A stretch of 64,000 nt of DNA, from contig WSUB01000032.1 of assembly GCA_019633425.1 (NCBI GenBank), forward strand, positions 242,891-306,890, in the 5' to 3' direction. Below, piece after piece: positions 24,654-34,633 of the stretch. The translations under genes and the position numbers were made by a program. The notes beneath the pieces are model-generated. The model made no database searches, was not told the DNA's origin, and saw only the letters and a list, made by a program, of their open reading frames with translations. Every line of letters starts with the position of its first letter. The first letter of the stretch is position 1. This stretch comes from Tulasnella sp. 424. Lineage: Eukaryota; Basidiomycota; Agaricomycetes; Cantharellales; Tulasnellaceae.

Positions 24654-25046
24654 TGTGACGATGAGGCGTACGTCCCACGGTTTCCGATACCTAATCCGTA
24701 TAACTTGCCTAGACCTCTGGATGGAACCGTGCTGACGAACCCTCTTCCACCCCCTTAGATATCCTGACTAACCATTCGAAATAGCCGAGATCAAGCACAT
24801 GTATGAATGTATATAAATAGGTACTTGGAGCTGCGGCTAAGAGTGTTCCACGAGGCTACCGGACCATGTATCTACTCCGCGAAGGGTATATAAGTAGCTG
24901 TAGGGTAGTACATTGTACGGTAGCGATCGTTCTCTCAATTGTAGTCTTAAGGCCACTGAAGCAGAAAGTGTGGATACTAACATAGACTAACAAATACAAG
25001 ACAACGGTCCTCTTGCAAGGCTGTTACATAATCGACTAGCCTTACA
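24654..25046 (+). repeat. 5' LTR (393 bases)
   Basis: Begins TGTGACGATG and ends CTTACA. It matches 34241-34633 base for base on reading. Two TATA-like boxes are visible, TATAAATA at 24812-24819 and TATATAAG at 24887-24894, suitable for driving the element's RNA. Confidence 0.95.
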
Positions 25047-25267
25047 TTTTTTCAGTCTAAACAAGACCCAACCCAAAACAACCCGATTCGGCTCGACCCC
25101 AGACCCGGCTTGATCACCCGACGTCGAAGAGTCCAGCCACGATACCCAACGCCGAAGCTAATCAGCCTCGGCGATTTCTCTTTTCTTTTTCTCTAGTCCC
25201 GGATCCGACTCAGAAAACACTAAAACCACCACAGAAAAATCAAAATAATACCAAAAAGCAAAAAAAT
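25047..25267 (+). other. retrotransposon 5' leader
   Basis: Sequence between the 5' LTR and the gag start, with T-rich then A-rich composition. A primer-binding site should start next to the LTR, but no TGG-initial tRNA complement is seen there. Confidence 0.6.
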
Positions 25268-28200
25268 ATGCCTCTTCGAAGTGGAAAGCCCTACACCGAT
25301 ACAACCTCAGCCACCGGAAGCGCTTCAAGCCATCAGATTCTGTCTTCGGCGACGATGGACAGTACGCAGCATGATGGCCCGGGTATGGTAGAGTCTGACT
25401 TTGAGGTCGTCGCGGACAGCGAGACCGAACGTGTAGTTAGAATAAATATATTTTCGCCTGAAGAAGACCTTCAGATGCCGGCGTCAGCCGATGAGGACGA
25501 CTGGTCCATTCCAGCCCGACAGGCTGAAGCGGCGGATGCACTTCCCGCCTGGAATAATAATAATATAAAACCCAAATCGGGTGTAAATGACGTAATTGTG
25601 CTAGATACGAGCGAGGATGAAGACTACTTCGAGGAGGAAGACCCCCTTGGAGAAATAACCACTCAAGGAAAAAGCACGAAGTATGCTACGGGTGAAGACG
25701 GAACGTACCACCCGATTGCGCGCGAGATAAACATACCGGAATTACGTGTACCATTGTCCCAGATCTCGGGACCAATGACGTTCGGCAGTAGCTTTGCCGA
25801 GATGCTAGATCAGGACACACAACCTTGTGAAGAAAGCACGATGGAAACGCACATCCCAGAAATAGAACATAACAGTGACAAAGGAAGATCAGATGATGAA
25901 GTACATAGATCACTGTTGGAACGAATGGGAATAACGGACGAGGGATTACACCTAATGTCCGCACGAGCTAGGAAAAGGCAAAGAAGCCGCGAAAGCAAAC
26001 ATAAACATAGAACTGACCCTAATAAGAGTTCATATGACGAGAAAGGAAAGGGCCGAGAGCCCGGTACTCGCCCTGAGGAAACGGAACAGATCCGACTGGA
26101 CAGGGAGTTCGCCGAGAATGAACAGGCTAGAATGTACGAAGGCGAAGGCGCCAAGGAACCGCGTCGCGCCAAAACTAAGAGCGAAACCCATGCCAGTGAG
26201 AAAAGCTTCTCTAGGAAGAACACCAAGAAAAAGACACGAGATCACCTCGGTCTTACCCAATGGATCGAGACTCCATCCTCGACTCCCGGAGCGAGGGCTC
26301 CGGAGGCATCGCCCGCGCGAGCATTGAACCAGCTACCTAGCGGAGGATATCTAGCCCAGACCTGGAAGTCCGACAAAGGACAAAAGCGTAAAGCTAAGCA
26401 TCGAATTAGTAAGCATACTAAAAGAAGACGTGATAAAAAGGAAGAAGACTTGCGAAAGTGGAACGAACGGTCGGACCTGTCGGATGACGCCGTTGGTGGC
26501 GGTGGTCCTCCAGATGGTTCGCCCTCGTCGGATTCTTCGGACTCCGACGGTTCTGGATCGTCAAGTGAAAGCGAAAGTGATAGCGTGACAAATAGTACAC
26601 ACCCTGATAGTGACTCCACTAGTGAATCCTCCGAGGAAGGCTCGGATCGAGATCATCGAAAGCTGAGCAGCAAATCAAAGACTCTTCTGGCCAAGACAAT
26701 AAAGTACCCAGAACCATCCGCATATGATGGGAAAGCTCACCTCGAGATGTTCGAAACGTTCGTGTTTGAATTCACGAACTGGATCAAGGTAAACAACTTA
26801 CCCGAAAAGTACCAAATGATGGCGATGAAGAGATTCCTGACGGATAAAGCCGGACATCACTACATGACGTTTGCGGCAGTGAACCTCAGGAAGTGGACAG
26901 TGGACAATTACCTACGTGCATTGTTTAACCATTGCTTCCCTATTCATTTTAGAAGTCAAATGAGATCGAAGTTTAATAGCTGCACGCAAGGCAGCCGAAG
27001 CATGAGAGAGTTCCTCAGGGAGCTCAGGACGCTCGGAAATCGCTTACCAGATATCGGGGAAGTACAAATTAGACTCAAATATTGGGACGGATCGAACCAG
27101 TACCTACGTGTGGAGTGGGCGAAAGCTGGTCTTGATCCTGAAACGAGCACGCTAGCTGAATTAGAAGTTGCCGCCGAAAGATTTGAAATGGCAGAGGCAC
27201 TTCGAAAAGGCGAGGATAAACGCGCTCTGAAAGTGGACGACCAAATTATGTATACCGAAAAGACGGGTAAACGAAACCATAAGAAGAAGGATAGGAACCA
27301 GCGTTACCGAAATCGACGGGAACGCTGGTCTAAGTGGAAAAAGACGAATCGTGATGCGATGTCCACTAATGACGACGGTAAACCTCGTGACAAGAAGTTT
27401 GCCGCGCGGTCGAGAGGTGGTGACGCGCGCGTGAGGAGAGAGAGACTCTCCAGGGCCGAGAAGGACGAACTCCGAGCTGCGAATAAATGTTTTCACTGCA
27501 AACAGCCCGGACACCTCGCTAGGGATTGCCCCGAGAAGAAGACGATACGACCTTCAATTGGATCTATCTCTCTCACTACCATCGACGCTCTACACACCAC
27601 AGTGAACGCCTTATCCTTATTCTCTATAACTATGCAACAGCAGATGCACCCAGAGCCTCGCCAGGCAACACCGGACCCAAACGGTCAGTGTACCCCACAG
27701 AGTGAACCTGAAACGACTAAAACGGACGAACTACTCGCAGACCTGGTCACGGACCCGATCCAGATGGAAGGTCCACCAGCACAAGCAATGTCGGCACTAA
27801 GATTCGCTAAGGACGTGGAGAGAGAAATCAACGCTCTTCCGCCCAGTCCAGAATCAAAGTACCTTGAACCCAAGCTGCGAGGACCTGGGAAAGATAGCAA
27901 CAAACGATATATCGCACGTGCCAGAAGACATGGACAGTCCGTGGCGCTATTCGACAAGTACATGAGACGAGAAATCAATATCGACCTTGACGACAACCCC
28001 TCATTGAACATTGTCGTCGAGACCATAGCGGAGCATCAGACGAACGACTTTGGCAATGGCAACTTCATCGAAGCGCTAGTCTGGCCAACAGTCAAGGAAC
28101 GGATGATGGAGACTCTCCTCGACGAAACGAGTGGCCTCTCCATCGACAAGCAGCTCACAGCGCAATGGGAAATACGACGGACTAGGAATGTGGACCAGTT

Positions 28201-29626
28201 CGCCGTAGTCGATAAGAGGGAAATCCCTGATCGAAGAGGAGACATCAAGCCAACGTATATCATTCGACTATTCTGGTTGACCCGCCAGGATTTCAACTTG
28301 GTCCAGCATATTTGGCGCTGTTCGATAATATACGACCGGATACGCGCATCACTCTACCGCGCATCACCCAACTTGGCCGACCGATTTTATCGCAATAACC
28401 GAGTCCGACCTTGGGACAAGGAACAGTTCGCGATATCTATGGTGTCGCCGGATAAATGGTGGGTGCAGGACGCTTTCCTCGAGCAGATCTTCTCGCTCTC
28501 CGACCACTCGGCCTGGAATATCTCATTCGATATCGGTTGTTGGTTCGAGCTCAACGCGTCCACAAAGGATTACGAGACCCAGTCGGCGTTCGATAACGTG
28601 TTAAGTGCGTTTTATTCACCAACTACGTCCGACGGATGCGATTTCTCTGACCTATGGGGTTCGGAATCTCATCACTCGAATCCTACAGACCACGTATTTG
28701 GTGGAAATCAAGAATACGAACTTGACGAACCCGAAGAACAACCGGATTCAGACTGTAAGTCAAATAGGTCGGATAATGATGTAGAAGCGGTGCTGTGCCA
28801 TAGGAGCCCTCGACCGTACGCGGTGGGACCTGAGTATATGCACAGTCCTATCATGCTGGGAGACCGAGGATTACTCGACGATGGTCTCTCCGACCTCATA
28901 CAGTTAGAGTCCTCGGACGATTTGCTCCCAGAAAGTCCTCACGAGGACTCAATCGACGCGTCGTTCTGGGAGTATTGTAGAAACGATGAGTCGAATGACG
29001 AACCTCTAGCTAACGACGTGCTCGCAGCACTTTCCAACGTCGACTTCGGGACGATCGTTGACACGCATGAGCGTTTGTTTTCTCCTGTCTTCCGCTCTTC
29101 CCTCATGGTAAGTGCTTCTAGACCTCGCTTTTCCAATAAAGAAAAGCTAACAAACAACCGCACTTCTAGACTTGAACGGAACGCGGCGCGAGTGAAAGAC
29201 TTTGAACGAATAGTCCCTCATCCCATTGTAATTGAAGTATCTATAAATGGAAATAATGCACGAGCGCTAGTAGACTCAGGGTCGTTGGCCGATTTCATAT
29301 CTACTAAAATAGTCGACCAACTGAAAATACCGACTTTCGCGCTCAATAAGCCAGTTCCGGTACAATTGGCCACGACAGGCTCAAGCACCATCATAAATTG
29401 CAGCGTCGAAGTAGACATGACCTACCAAAGCATGAACGAAAAACGACGATTCGATGTAATTAACCTCGACGAATACGATTTGGTACTAGGAACGCCGTTC
29501 CTGTTCCAATACAAAGTAGCGTTGGGGTTCAACCCGTCTCAAATTGCATTAGGAATGAACGTAGCTGCCCCAGTTCAGGGCATACAGGTAGCAGTAATAC
29601 CGTCGAAAACGGTGGATGTATTATAA
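25268..29626 (+). CDS. retrotransposon gag-protease frame
   Basis: 1,452 residues starting MPLRSGKPYTDT. A long acidic/charged N-terminal region is followed by a Ser/Asp-rich patch. The Gag capsid-like segment is at about residues 540-650 (FRSQMRSKFNSC, MREFLRELRTLGNRLPD). One CCHC zinc knuckle (CFHCKQPGHLARDC) lies at about 741-754. An aspartic protease motif, LVDSGSLADF, lies near 1334-1343. About 550 residues of unrecognised sequence lie between knuckle and protease, which is long for this family. The frame ends in TAA at 29624-29626, and the same frame stays open beyond it into pol. Confidence 0.9.
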   Translation: MPLRSGKPYTDTTSATGSASSHQILSSATMDSTQHDGPGMVESDFEVVADSETERVVRINIFSPEEDLQMPASADEDDWSIPARQAEAADALPAWNNNNIKPKSGVNDVIVLDTSEDEDYFEEEDPLGEITTQGKSTKYATGEDGTYHPIAREINIPELRVPLSQISGPMTFGSSFAEMLDQDTQPCEESTMETHIPEIEHNSDKGRSDDEVHRSLLERMGITDEGLHLMSARARKRQRSRESKHKHRTDPNKSSYDEKGKGREPGTRPEETEQIRLDREFAENEQARMYEGEGAKEPRRAKTKSETHASEKSFSRKNTKKKTRDHLGLTQWIETPSSTPGARAPEASPARALNQLPSGGYLAQTWKSDKGQKRKAKHRISKHTKRRRDKKEEDLRKWNERSDLSDDAVGGGGPPDGSPSSDSSDSDGSGSSSESESDSVTNSTHPDSDSTSESSEEGSDRDHRKLSSKSKTLLAKTIKYPEPSAYDGKAHLEMFETFVFEFTNWIKVNNLPEKYQMMAMKRFLTDKAGHHYMTFAAVNLRKWTVDNYLRALFNHCFPIHFRSQMRSKFNSCTQGSRSMREFLRELRTLGNRLPDIGEVQIRLKYWDGSNQYLRVEWAKAGLDPETSTLAELEVAAERFEMAEALRKGEDKRALKVDDQIMYTEKTGKRNHKKKDRNQRYRNRRERWSKWKKTNRDAMSTNDDGKPRDKKFAARSRGGDARVRRERLSRAEKDELRAANKCFHCKQPGHLARDCPEKKTIRPSIGSISLTTIDALHTTVNALSLFSITMQQQMHPEPRQATPDPNGQCTPQSEPETTKTDELLADLVTDPIQMEGPPAQAMSALRFAKDVEREINALPPSPESKYLEPKLRGPGKDSNKRYIARARRHGQSVALFDKYMRREINIDLDDNPSLNIVVETIAEHQTNDFGNGNFIEALVWPTVKERMMETLLDETSGLSIDKQLTAQWEIRRTRNVDQFAVVDKREIPDRRGDIKPTYIIRLFWLTRQDFNLVQHIWRCSIIYDRIRASLYRASPNLADRFYRNNRVRPWDKEQFAISMVSPDKWWVQDAFLEQIFSLSDHSAWNISFDIGCWFELNASTKDYETQSAFDNVLSAFYSPTTSDGCDFSDLWGSESHHSNPTDHVFGGNQEYELDEPEEQPDSDCKSNRSDNDVEAVLCHRSPRPYAVGPEYMHSPIMLGDRGLLDDGLSDLIQLESSDDLLPESPHEDSIDASFWEYCRNDESNDEPLANDVLAALSNVDFGTIVDTHERLFSPVFRSSLMVSASRPRFSNKEKLTNNRTSRLERNAARVKDFERIVPHPIVIEVSINGNNARALVDSGSLADFISTKIVDQLKIPTFALNKPVPVQLATTGSSTIINCSVEVDMTYQSMNEKRRFDVINLDEYDLVLGTPFLFQYKVALGFNPSQIALGMNVAAPVQGIQVAVIPSKTVDVL

Positions 29627-29695
29627 GGGCACCTAGATACACTAAGAAAACAATTACAGGAGGAGGCAAGGGATTTATGCAAAAATCCAGCAGAA

Positions 29696-32600
29696 ATGCC
29701 TCTCCCGCCCCTGAGGGCGATCAACCATTCTATCCCGTTAATGGACGAAGACAAAATCTATTCGTGGAGACCTGTGAAGTGTCCCGATGCGATGAAACCA
29801 TTGTGGAGAAATAAAAAATCGGAGTACTTGAAAAGCGGCAGATGGAAAGTCAGTGCCGGACGTAACGCCTCTCCTTTGTTAATATTATGGAAACCGAAAC
29901 CCGGACCAGACGGGAAGAAGCGAATACGTACCGTAGTGGATAAACGCGAACAAAACTCTAATACTCTAAAGCTATCTTCGCCGCTTCCGGATATGGAAAC
30001 GATGCTCAGGAACGCCGCGAAACATAAATATCGAAGTCTAATCGACGGCAAAGACGCATACGAACAAATCCGTATAGTACCCGAGCACGTGGGGAGAACC
30101 CTCTTTAACACACCGGACGGCACGATGGAAAGTCTGGTATTGCAGCAAGGTGATTGCAACGGGGGAGCTACGTACCAAGCCCTGATGAATCATATCTTCG
30201 CCCCGTACATCGGCGTGTTTATGGACGTATACCTCGACAACATATTAATTTATTCCGATACGGTAGAGGAACATATAGATCATATAAGGATTGTACTAAA
30301 TGTACTAAGGAAAGAAAAATTATATCTTTCGTGGGACAAGATGAAGTTCTTCGCTCGAGAGTTAGTGTTACTCGGACACGTAATAACCGACCAAGGTATA
30401 AAAATGGACCCGGATAAGGTTGACGCCATCGAAAAATGGAAAGCGCCGACCAACAAAGAGTTGTTGTCGGGCTTCCTGGGATCTGTAGGATACCTGGCGA
30501 ATGGGATAAGAAACGTGAGAATACCCATGGCGGCGTTGACGCCGCTTACTGGATGCAAAAAGGCGTTCAGATGGGGACCTACGGAGCAACGAGCGTTCGA
30601 ACAAATAAAGATGATGGTTGCAGAACATCGTAATCAGTATAGAACCGATATAGATGATAAGGAAGGCGCTCCTTATATAAACGTAACCTGCGACGCCAGT
30701 CTAACCGGCGCAGGAGGACACCTTAGTCAAGGAAACGAATTGGAGAATGCTAAGAACATAGCATTCTGGTCAGGGAAGTTCAATTCAGCACAACAGAATT
30801 ACCCTACTCACGAAAGGGAGCTCTTAGCTATAGTCGAATCGCTGAAACGGTTTAAGCATCTATTGTTTGGTCGCTGCTTCCGGATATTCACGGACCACCA
30901 CGCACTAGAGCACTTAATGAAGCAAAGGAACCTCTCGCCTCGACAGGCGAGGTGGTTAGAATTCCTTTGCGAATTCGATTTCGACATTTGTTACCTACCT
31001 GGAAGCGCGAACAAGCTCTCCGACGCCCTATCGAGGATGTACGGCGACGAGGCCGAAGGAACCGTGAGAGCGAAATCGGAGTACGTAAGCGATATAGACG
31101 ATGTAAACAAATCGCTCACGTTAAGCACTCTGGTACTCCGGTTGGGAGAACCGAAAACAGTTGACACAGGAACAACCGTGTTCCAAAGACTCGGGTTCAC
31201 CAAGGAGACCGAGGAACCGGAGGCGGAGATCCGAAGGACAACCCACCTGTCAAAACGCGGAGATCTCGTTTGGGTTAACCCCGACGTAAACAAAAGCACC
31301 ACGAAACTCGGTGCCGTAGCTGTTGGAGCAGATGATGACGAAGCTGCTTACTCAGATGAGGGAGATAATAATAAAACAGCCACTGAACAGCCCACGACGA
31401 GAACGAGGTCAGGGCGAGCGGTGAAACCGACGAAAAGACGAGATCACGACTATACCGAACTGTACAGCAACAAACGCAAAAAGCTTAATGAGACACCTCG
31501 GATAAAGAGGGTCCGGCTTGAGGTTCGGGAGCCAAAAATAGACGATGCCGCTAAGGAAGCTCCACATGTCTCGGATGAAACCGTTGACATGAACGACATC
31601 ATCGAGCCCCTACTCGTCAATTCGGAAGAGCCGCTGGAAGCGACTCCATCGGCACCGAATAAGGACCATGAGGTCCGGGTTCTAGACAACCACGGGTTCG
31701 AAAAGGCCTCAGAAAGCGACAAAGAAGCTAATGCTGCGAGGTCAAGGAAGGCCTTGGAACAGCCCGCGGTTCCAGAACCTGTCACGGAGCTAATATCAAG
31801 TGCCGAAGGAGTGGATATCGTTACAGAAATCCAAGGAAAATACGATCGAGATCCATTCTTTAAACTAATTATGGAATTCCCTAACCAGTATCGTAATTTT
31901 AAGTACGAGTGTGGACTGTTATACCTGAAAGAGGGCAGTTCTGGCGTGAAACTGTGCATACCAGACATCCTAATTGACGGACGAAGAATTCGGGAAATAC
32001 TAATAACACACGCGCATAATATACTAGCCCATTTAGGCGCCAGAAAGACTCTAATTTACCTAAGGGAATATGTCTGGTGGAAGGGAATCCTGACGGACGT
32101 AACGGATTTCTGCGAAAGTTGCGTTGTTTGCCGCGCGTCCAAGGCGCAAACAACCAAACCTTATGGGTCACTCAAGACATTAGAGGTCGCCAGTCGCCCA
32201 TGGCAGTCAATAGGTATCGATTTCGTAGGACCACTGCCGTCGTCGACGAATAGGCATGGATCTTTCGACATGATATGTGTGATAATAGACCATTTGACGT
32301 GCCTGGTGCACCTAGTGCCTACTGACCAGAGGTACCGAGCGAAACACATTGCAGAGGTAATATTCGACTCGGTATACAAGCTCCACGGACTACCCGAAAG
32401 GATCGTCAGCGATCGAGATTCGCTATTCACTAGCGTCTTTTGGTCCAACCTGCACAAGCTAATTGGGGTGAATTTGAAGATGTCAACGGCTTATCACCCA
32501 CAGACGGACGGAGCTACGGAGCGAGCAAACAAAACTATGGTGCAAATGCTACGTCAGTGTGTATCACCCGACCAAAAAGATTGGGTAATGAAGTTAACAA

Positions 32601-34345
32601 CGGGATTTTCACCGTTTTTCTTAAACTATGGTCGAGTGCCAGACACGATGATCTGGAATAACAATAGCGAGTACCCTGGAGTAAGGATATTCGCTCAGCG
32701 AATGAAAGACGCAATAATGACGGCACACGACGCTGTAATCGCCGCGAGAGTGTACCAGACGTTTCAAGCGAATAAACACCGTCGCCCGATTGAATTCGTG
32801 GAGGGCGACTTGGTGTATCTCAGTACAACGAACCTAAATCTACCGAAAGGACGGTCACGAAAACTTGTACCTAAGTATATAGGTCCGTACCGAGTAAACA
32901 AAGTAAAGTCCCCGGGTGCATCTTACGAACTGGATCTCCCTGCTGAGCTTCGGAGCCGAGGCGTCCACCCGGTTTTCCACACGTCTTTACTTAGACCACA
33001 CGTCCCTAATGATGATCGACGATTTCCGGGTCGAGAACTAAGACAGCTGTCAGCATTTGAGCGTGCTCCGAAAGAATATCTGATCGACAAAATAGTCGAT
33101 CACTACGGAAAAGGAAAAGAAGCATTGTTCAAGGTCGTATGGCGGAGTGGAGACTCCACATGGATGACCTATCGTGACGTTAGTCAAGCAGACGTGTTGA
33201 GGCCATACTGTGAATTGATGGGAGTCCGTGATGTGGATTCATTGCCGAAAGGGAAGGCCCCGGAACCTGTCGAGGTTGAACTTCATTGCGGAGCTGCCCT
33301 TCTAAAAGGGATAAAAGAGAGCCTTTTTGCTCTGCGAAAAGACACTGAGTATCCCCTTGACACTCAACTTACTCTTCGACAATCGAAATCATTACTTTAC
33401 TCTAAAATGACCACCAGATTTACCGAACAAGAACTCCAGGCCTTTTACGCCTACGACGCGCACTGCGCCATCCGCTACGTCGCCGAAGACGAAGGAAAGA
33501 CCTTCAACGTATCCATGAACAGACCTGGGGGATATGACGACTGGCTCGCGAAAGATGGTACTATCAGTGTCGCTAGATGGATTTCGGAGAAGCGATCCGA
33601 TAAGGAACTGGACGTGAACGAAATCGGAAGGAGGATGATTAAAAGGAGTCTCTTTCGCGCCATGGGTCCACCTCAGGCGTCTAGCGCTAGCCGCGCTGGC
33701 CACGGTTACCGCCGTGCTTCTTCGTTCAGAAAGCCCAATCCGATCAATCGCCCGGACACGCCTTATCCCAAAATTGACGGTATTCCGCTCGCTGCCGGTC
33801 CTGGCGGGACTCTTCAATTCGCTCAGATGGGAGGTAGACTCCCCGCGATTTCGACTCCAAACGCAGCTTTCAATTACAGTCATTCAACGGTCGCCTCTTC
33901 CCCTTACGACGTCCTTCTCAACTCCGAGAACGTACGACTTCGTAATGAGTTGGACGAATTTAAAGCTCGCGAGCTCCGTAATCTTCGGGCTAACGGCACG
34001 ACTATTGCAGTCACTGCGGGGACTCCTGGTGAGCGTCTCCGTTGTCCTTCGTTTGGAGGGCGAACGTCTGAAATTTCCCGATTTAGACGTCTCGGCCAAC
34101 ATGATGGGACTTACCGTCGCCGATACCCCAATCCTCAGCCCAATCCCGGAGTGCCCCGAGGAAGAAGATTTTCTGAACGCAGATTCGACGATGAATTAAG
34201 TAAGTGCGACGTGACTTGCTTCTCAAGCCAGGAGGGCGAATGTGACGATGAGGCGTACGTCCCACGGTTTCCGATACCTAATCCGTATAACTTGCCTAGA
34301 CCTCTGGATGGAACCGTGCTGACGAACCCTCTTCCACCCCCTTAG
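29696..34345 (+). CDS. retrotransposon pol frame (RT, RNase H, integrase, chromodomain)
   Basis: 1,549 residues from the first ATG; the frame is open back to 29627. The RT motif YLDNILIYSD is at about residues 179-188. RNase H contains CDASLTGAGG near 332 and DALSR near 445. The integrase zinc region with the pair CESCVVC ends near 815, core residues lie in GIDFVGP (about 841), SDRDSLF (about 908) and GATERANK (about 941), and a GPY/F motif (YIGPYRV) lies near 1060. A chromodomain-like segment at about 1128-1176 contains FKVVWRSGDSTWMTY. After it come about 370 extra residues with a coiled-coil-like stretch (RLRNELDEFKARELRNLR). The stop lies 105 bases inside the 3' LTR. Confidence 0.92.
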   Translation: MPLPPLRAINHSIPLMDEDKIYSWRPVKCPDAMKPLWRNKKSEYLKSGRWKVSAGRNASPLLILWKPKPGPDGKKRIRTVVDKREQNSNTLKLSSPLPDMETMLRNAAKHKYRSLIDGKDAYEQIRIVPEHVGRTLFNTPDGTMESLVLQQGDCNGGATYQALMNHIFAPYIGVFMDVYLDNILIYSDTVEEHIDHIRIVLNVLRKEKLYLSWDKMKFFARELVLLGHVITDQGIKMDPDKVDAIEKWKAPTNKELLSGFLGSVGYLANGIRNVRIPMAALTPLTGCKKAFRWGPTEQRAFEQIKMMVAEHRNQYRTDIDDKEGAPYINVTCDASLTGAGGHLSQGNELENAKNIAFWSGKFNSAQQNYPTHERELLAIVESLKRFKHLLFGRCFRIFTDHHALEHLMKQRNLSPRQARWLEFLCEFDFDICYLPGSANKLSDALSRMYGDEAEGTVRAKSEYVSDIDDVNKSLTLSTLVLRLGEPKTVDTGTTVFQRLGFTKETEEPEAEIRRTTHLSKRGDLVWVNPDVNKSTTKLGAVAVGADDDEAAYSDEGDNNKTATEQPTTRTRSGRAVKPTKRRDHDYTELYSNKRKKLNETPRIKRVRLEVREPKIDDAAKEAPHVSDETVDMNDIIEPLLVNSEEPLEATPSAPNKDHEVRVLDNHGFEKASESDKEANAARSRKALEQPAVPEPVTELISSAEGVDIVTEIQGKYDRDPFFKLIMEFPNQYRNFKYECGLLYLKEGSSGVKLCIPDILIDGRRIREILITHAHNILAHLGARKTLIYLREYVWWKGILTDVTDFCESCVVCRASKAQTTKPYGSLKTLEVASRPWQSIGIDFVGPLPSSTNRHGSFDMICVIIDHLTCLVHLVPTDQRYRAKHIAEVIFDSVYKLHGLPERIVSDRDSLFTSVFWSNLHKLIGVNLKMSTAYHPQTDGATERANKTMVQMLRQCVSPDQKDWVMKLTTGFSPFFLNYGRVPDTMIWNNNSEYPGVRIFAQRMKDAIMTAHDAVIAARVYQTFQANKHRRPIEFVEGDLVYLSTTNLNLPKGRSRKLVPKYIGPYRVNKVKSPGASYELDLPAELRSRGVHPVFHTSLLRPHVPNDDRRFPGRELRQLSAFERAPKEYLIDKIVDHYGKGKEALFKVVWRSGDSTWMTYRDVSQADVLRPYCELMGVRDVDSLPKGKAPEPVEVELHCGAALLKGIKESLFALRKDTEYPLDTQLTLRQSKSLLYSKMTTRFTEQELQAFYAYDAHCAIRYVAEDEGKTFNVSMNRPGGYDDWLAKDGTISVARWISEKRSDKELDVNEIGRRMIKRSLFRAMGPPQASSASRAGHGYRRASSFRKPNPINRPDTPYPKIDGIPLAAGPGGTLQFAQMGGRLPAISTPNAAFNYSHSTVASSPYDVLLNSENVRLRNELDEFKARELRNLRANGTTIAVTAGTPGERLRCPSFGGRTSEISRFRRLGQHDGTYRRRYPNPQPNPGVPRGRRFSERRFDDELSKCDVTCFSSQEGECDDEAYVPRFPIPNPYNLPRPLDGTVLTNPLPPP
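34230..34240 (+). other. polypurine tract
   Basis: AGGAGGGCGAA, ten purines of eleven, ends exactly where the 3' LTR starts. This is the expected site for plus-strand priming. It overlaps the pol coding frame. Confidence 0.65.
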
Positions 34346-34633
34346 ATATCCTGACTAACCATTCGAAATAGCCGAGATCAAGCACATGTATGAATGTATA
34401 TAAATAGGTACTTGGAGCTGCGGCTAAGAGTGTTCCACGAGGCTACCGGACCATGTATCTACTCCGCGAAGGGTATATAAGTAGCTGTAGGGTAGTACAT
34501 TGTACGGTAGCGATCGTTCTCTCAATTGTAGTCTTAAGGCCACTGAAGCAGAAAGTGTGGATACTAACATAGACTAACAAATACAAGACAACGGTCCTCT
34601 TGCAAGGCTGTTACATAATCGACTAGCCTTACA
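34241..34633 (+). repeat. 3' LTR (393 bases)
   Basis: Same sequence as the 5' LTR on reading. It also encodes the last 34 residues of pol and its stop codon (34343-34345). Confidence 0.95.

Larger units (their letters stand above)
24654..34633 (+). mobile_element. Ty3/Gypsy LTR retrotransposon with chromodomain, full length
   Basis: A 9,980-base element with 393-base LTRs that look identical by eye, a 5-base target duplication, a gag-protease frame, and a pol frame in the order RT, RNase H, integrase, chromodomain. That order and the chromodomain place it among Ty3/Gypsy chromoviruses (Metaviridae). It lies in the array spacer between kinase-TPR copies 2 and 3. The uninterrupted paralogous site is at about 50620-50660. 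The lack of LTR divergence implies recent transposition. Oddities are the single UAA between the two frames, YLDN instead of YLDD in RT, and the pol frame ending inside the 3' LTR. Confidence 0.95.

Noticed and set aside
25686..26619. Antisense open frames across the retrotransposon gag region
   Set aside because: They mirror the acidic/serine-rich coding strand, have no motifs and no splice logic, and the sense frame has zinc knuckle and capsid-like motifs.
29696..34345. Element as an endogenous retrovirus with an envelope gene
   Set aside because: No signal peptide or transmembrane segment was seen in the C-terminal extension. The domain order is that of a fungal Ty3/Gypsy chromovirus.
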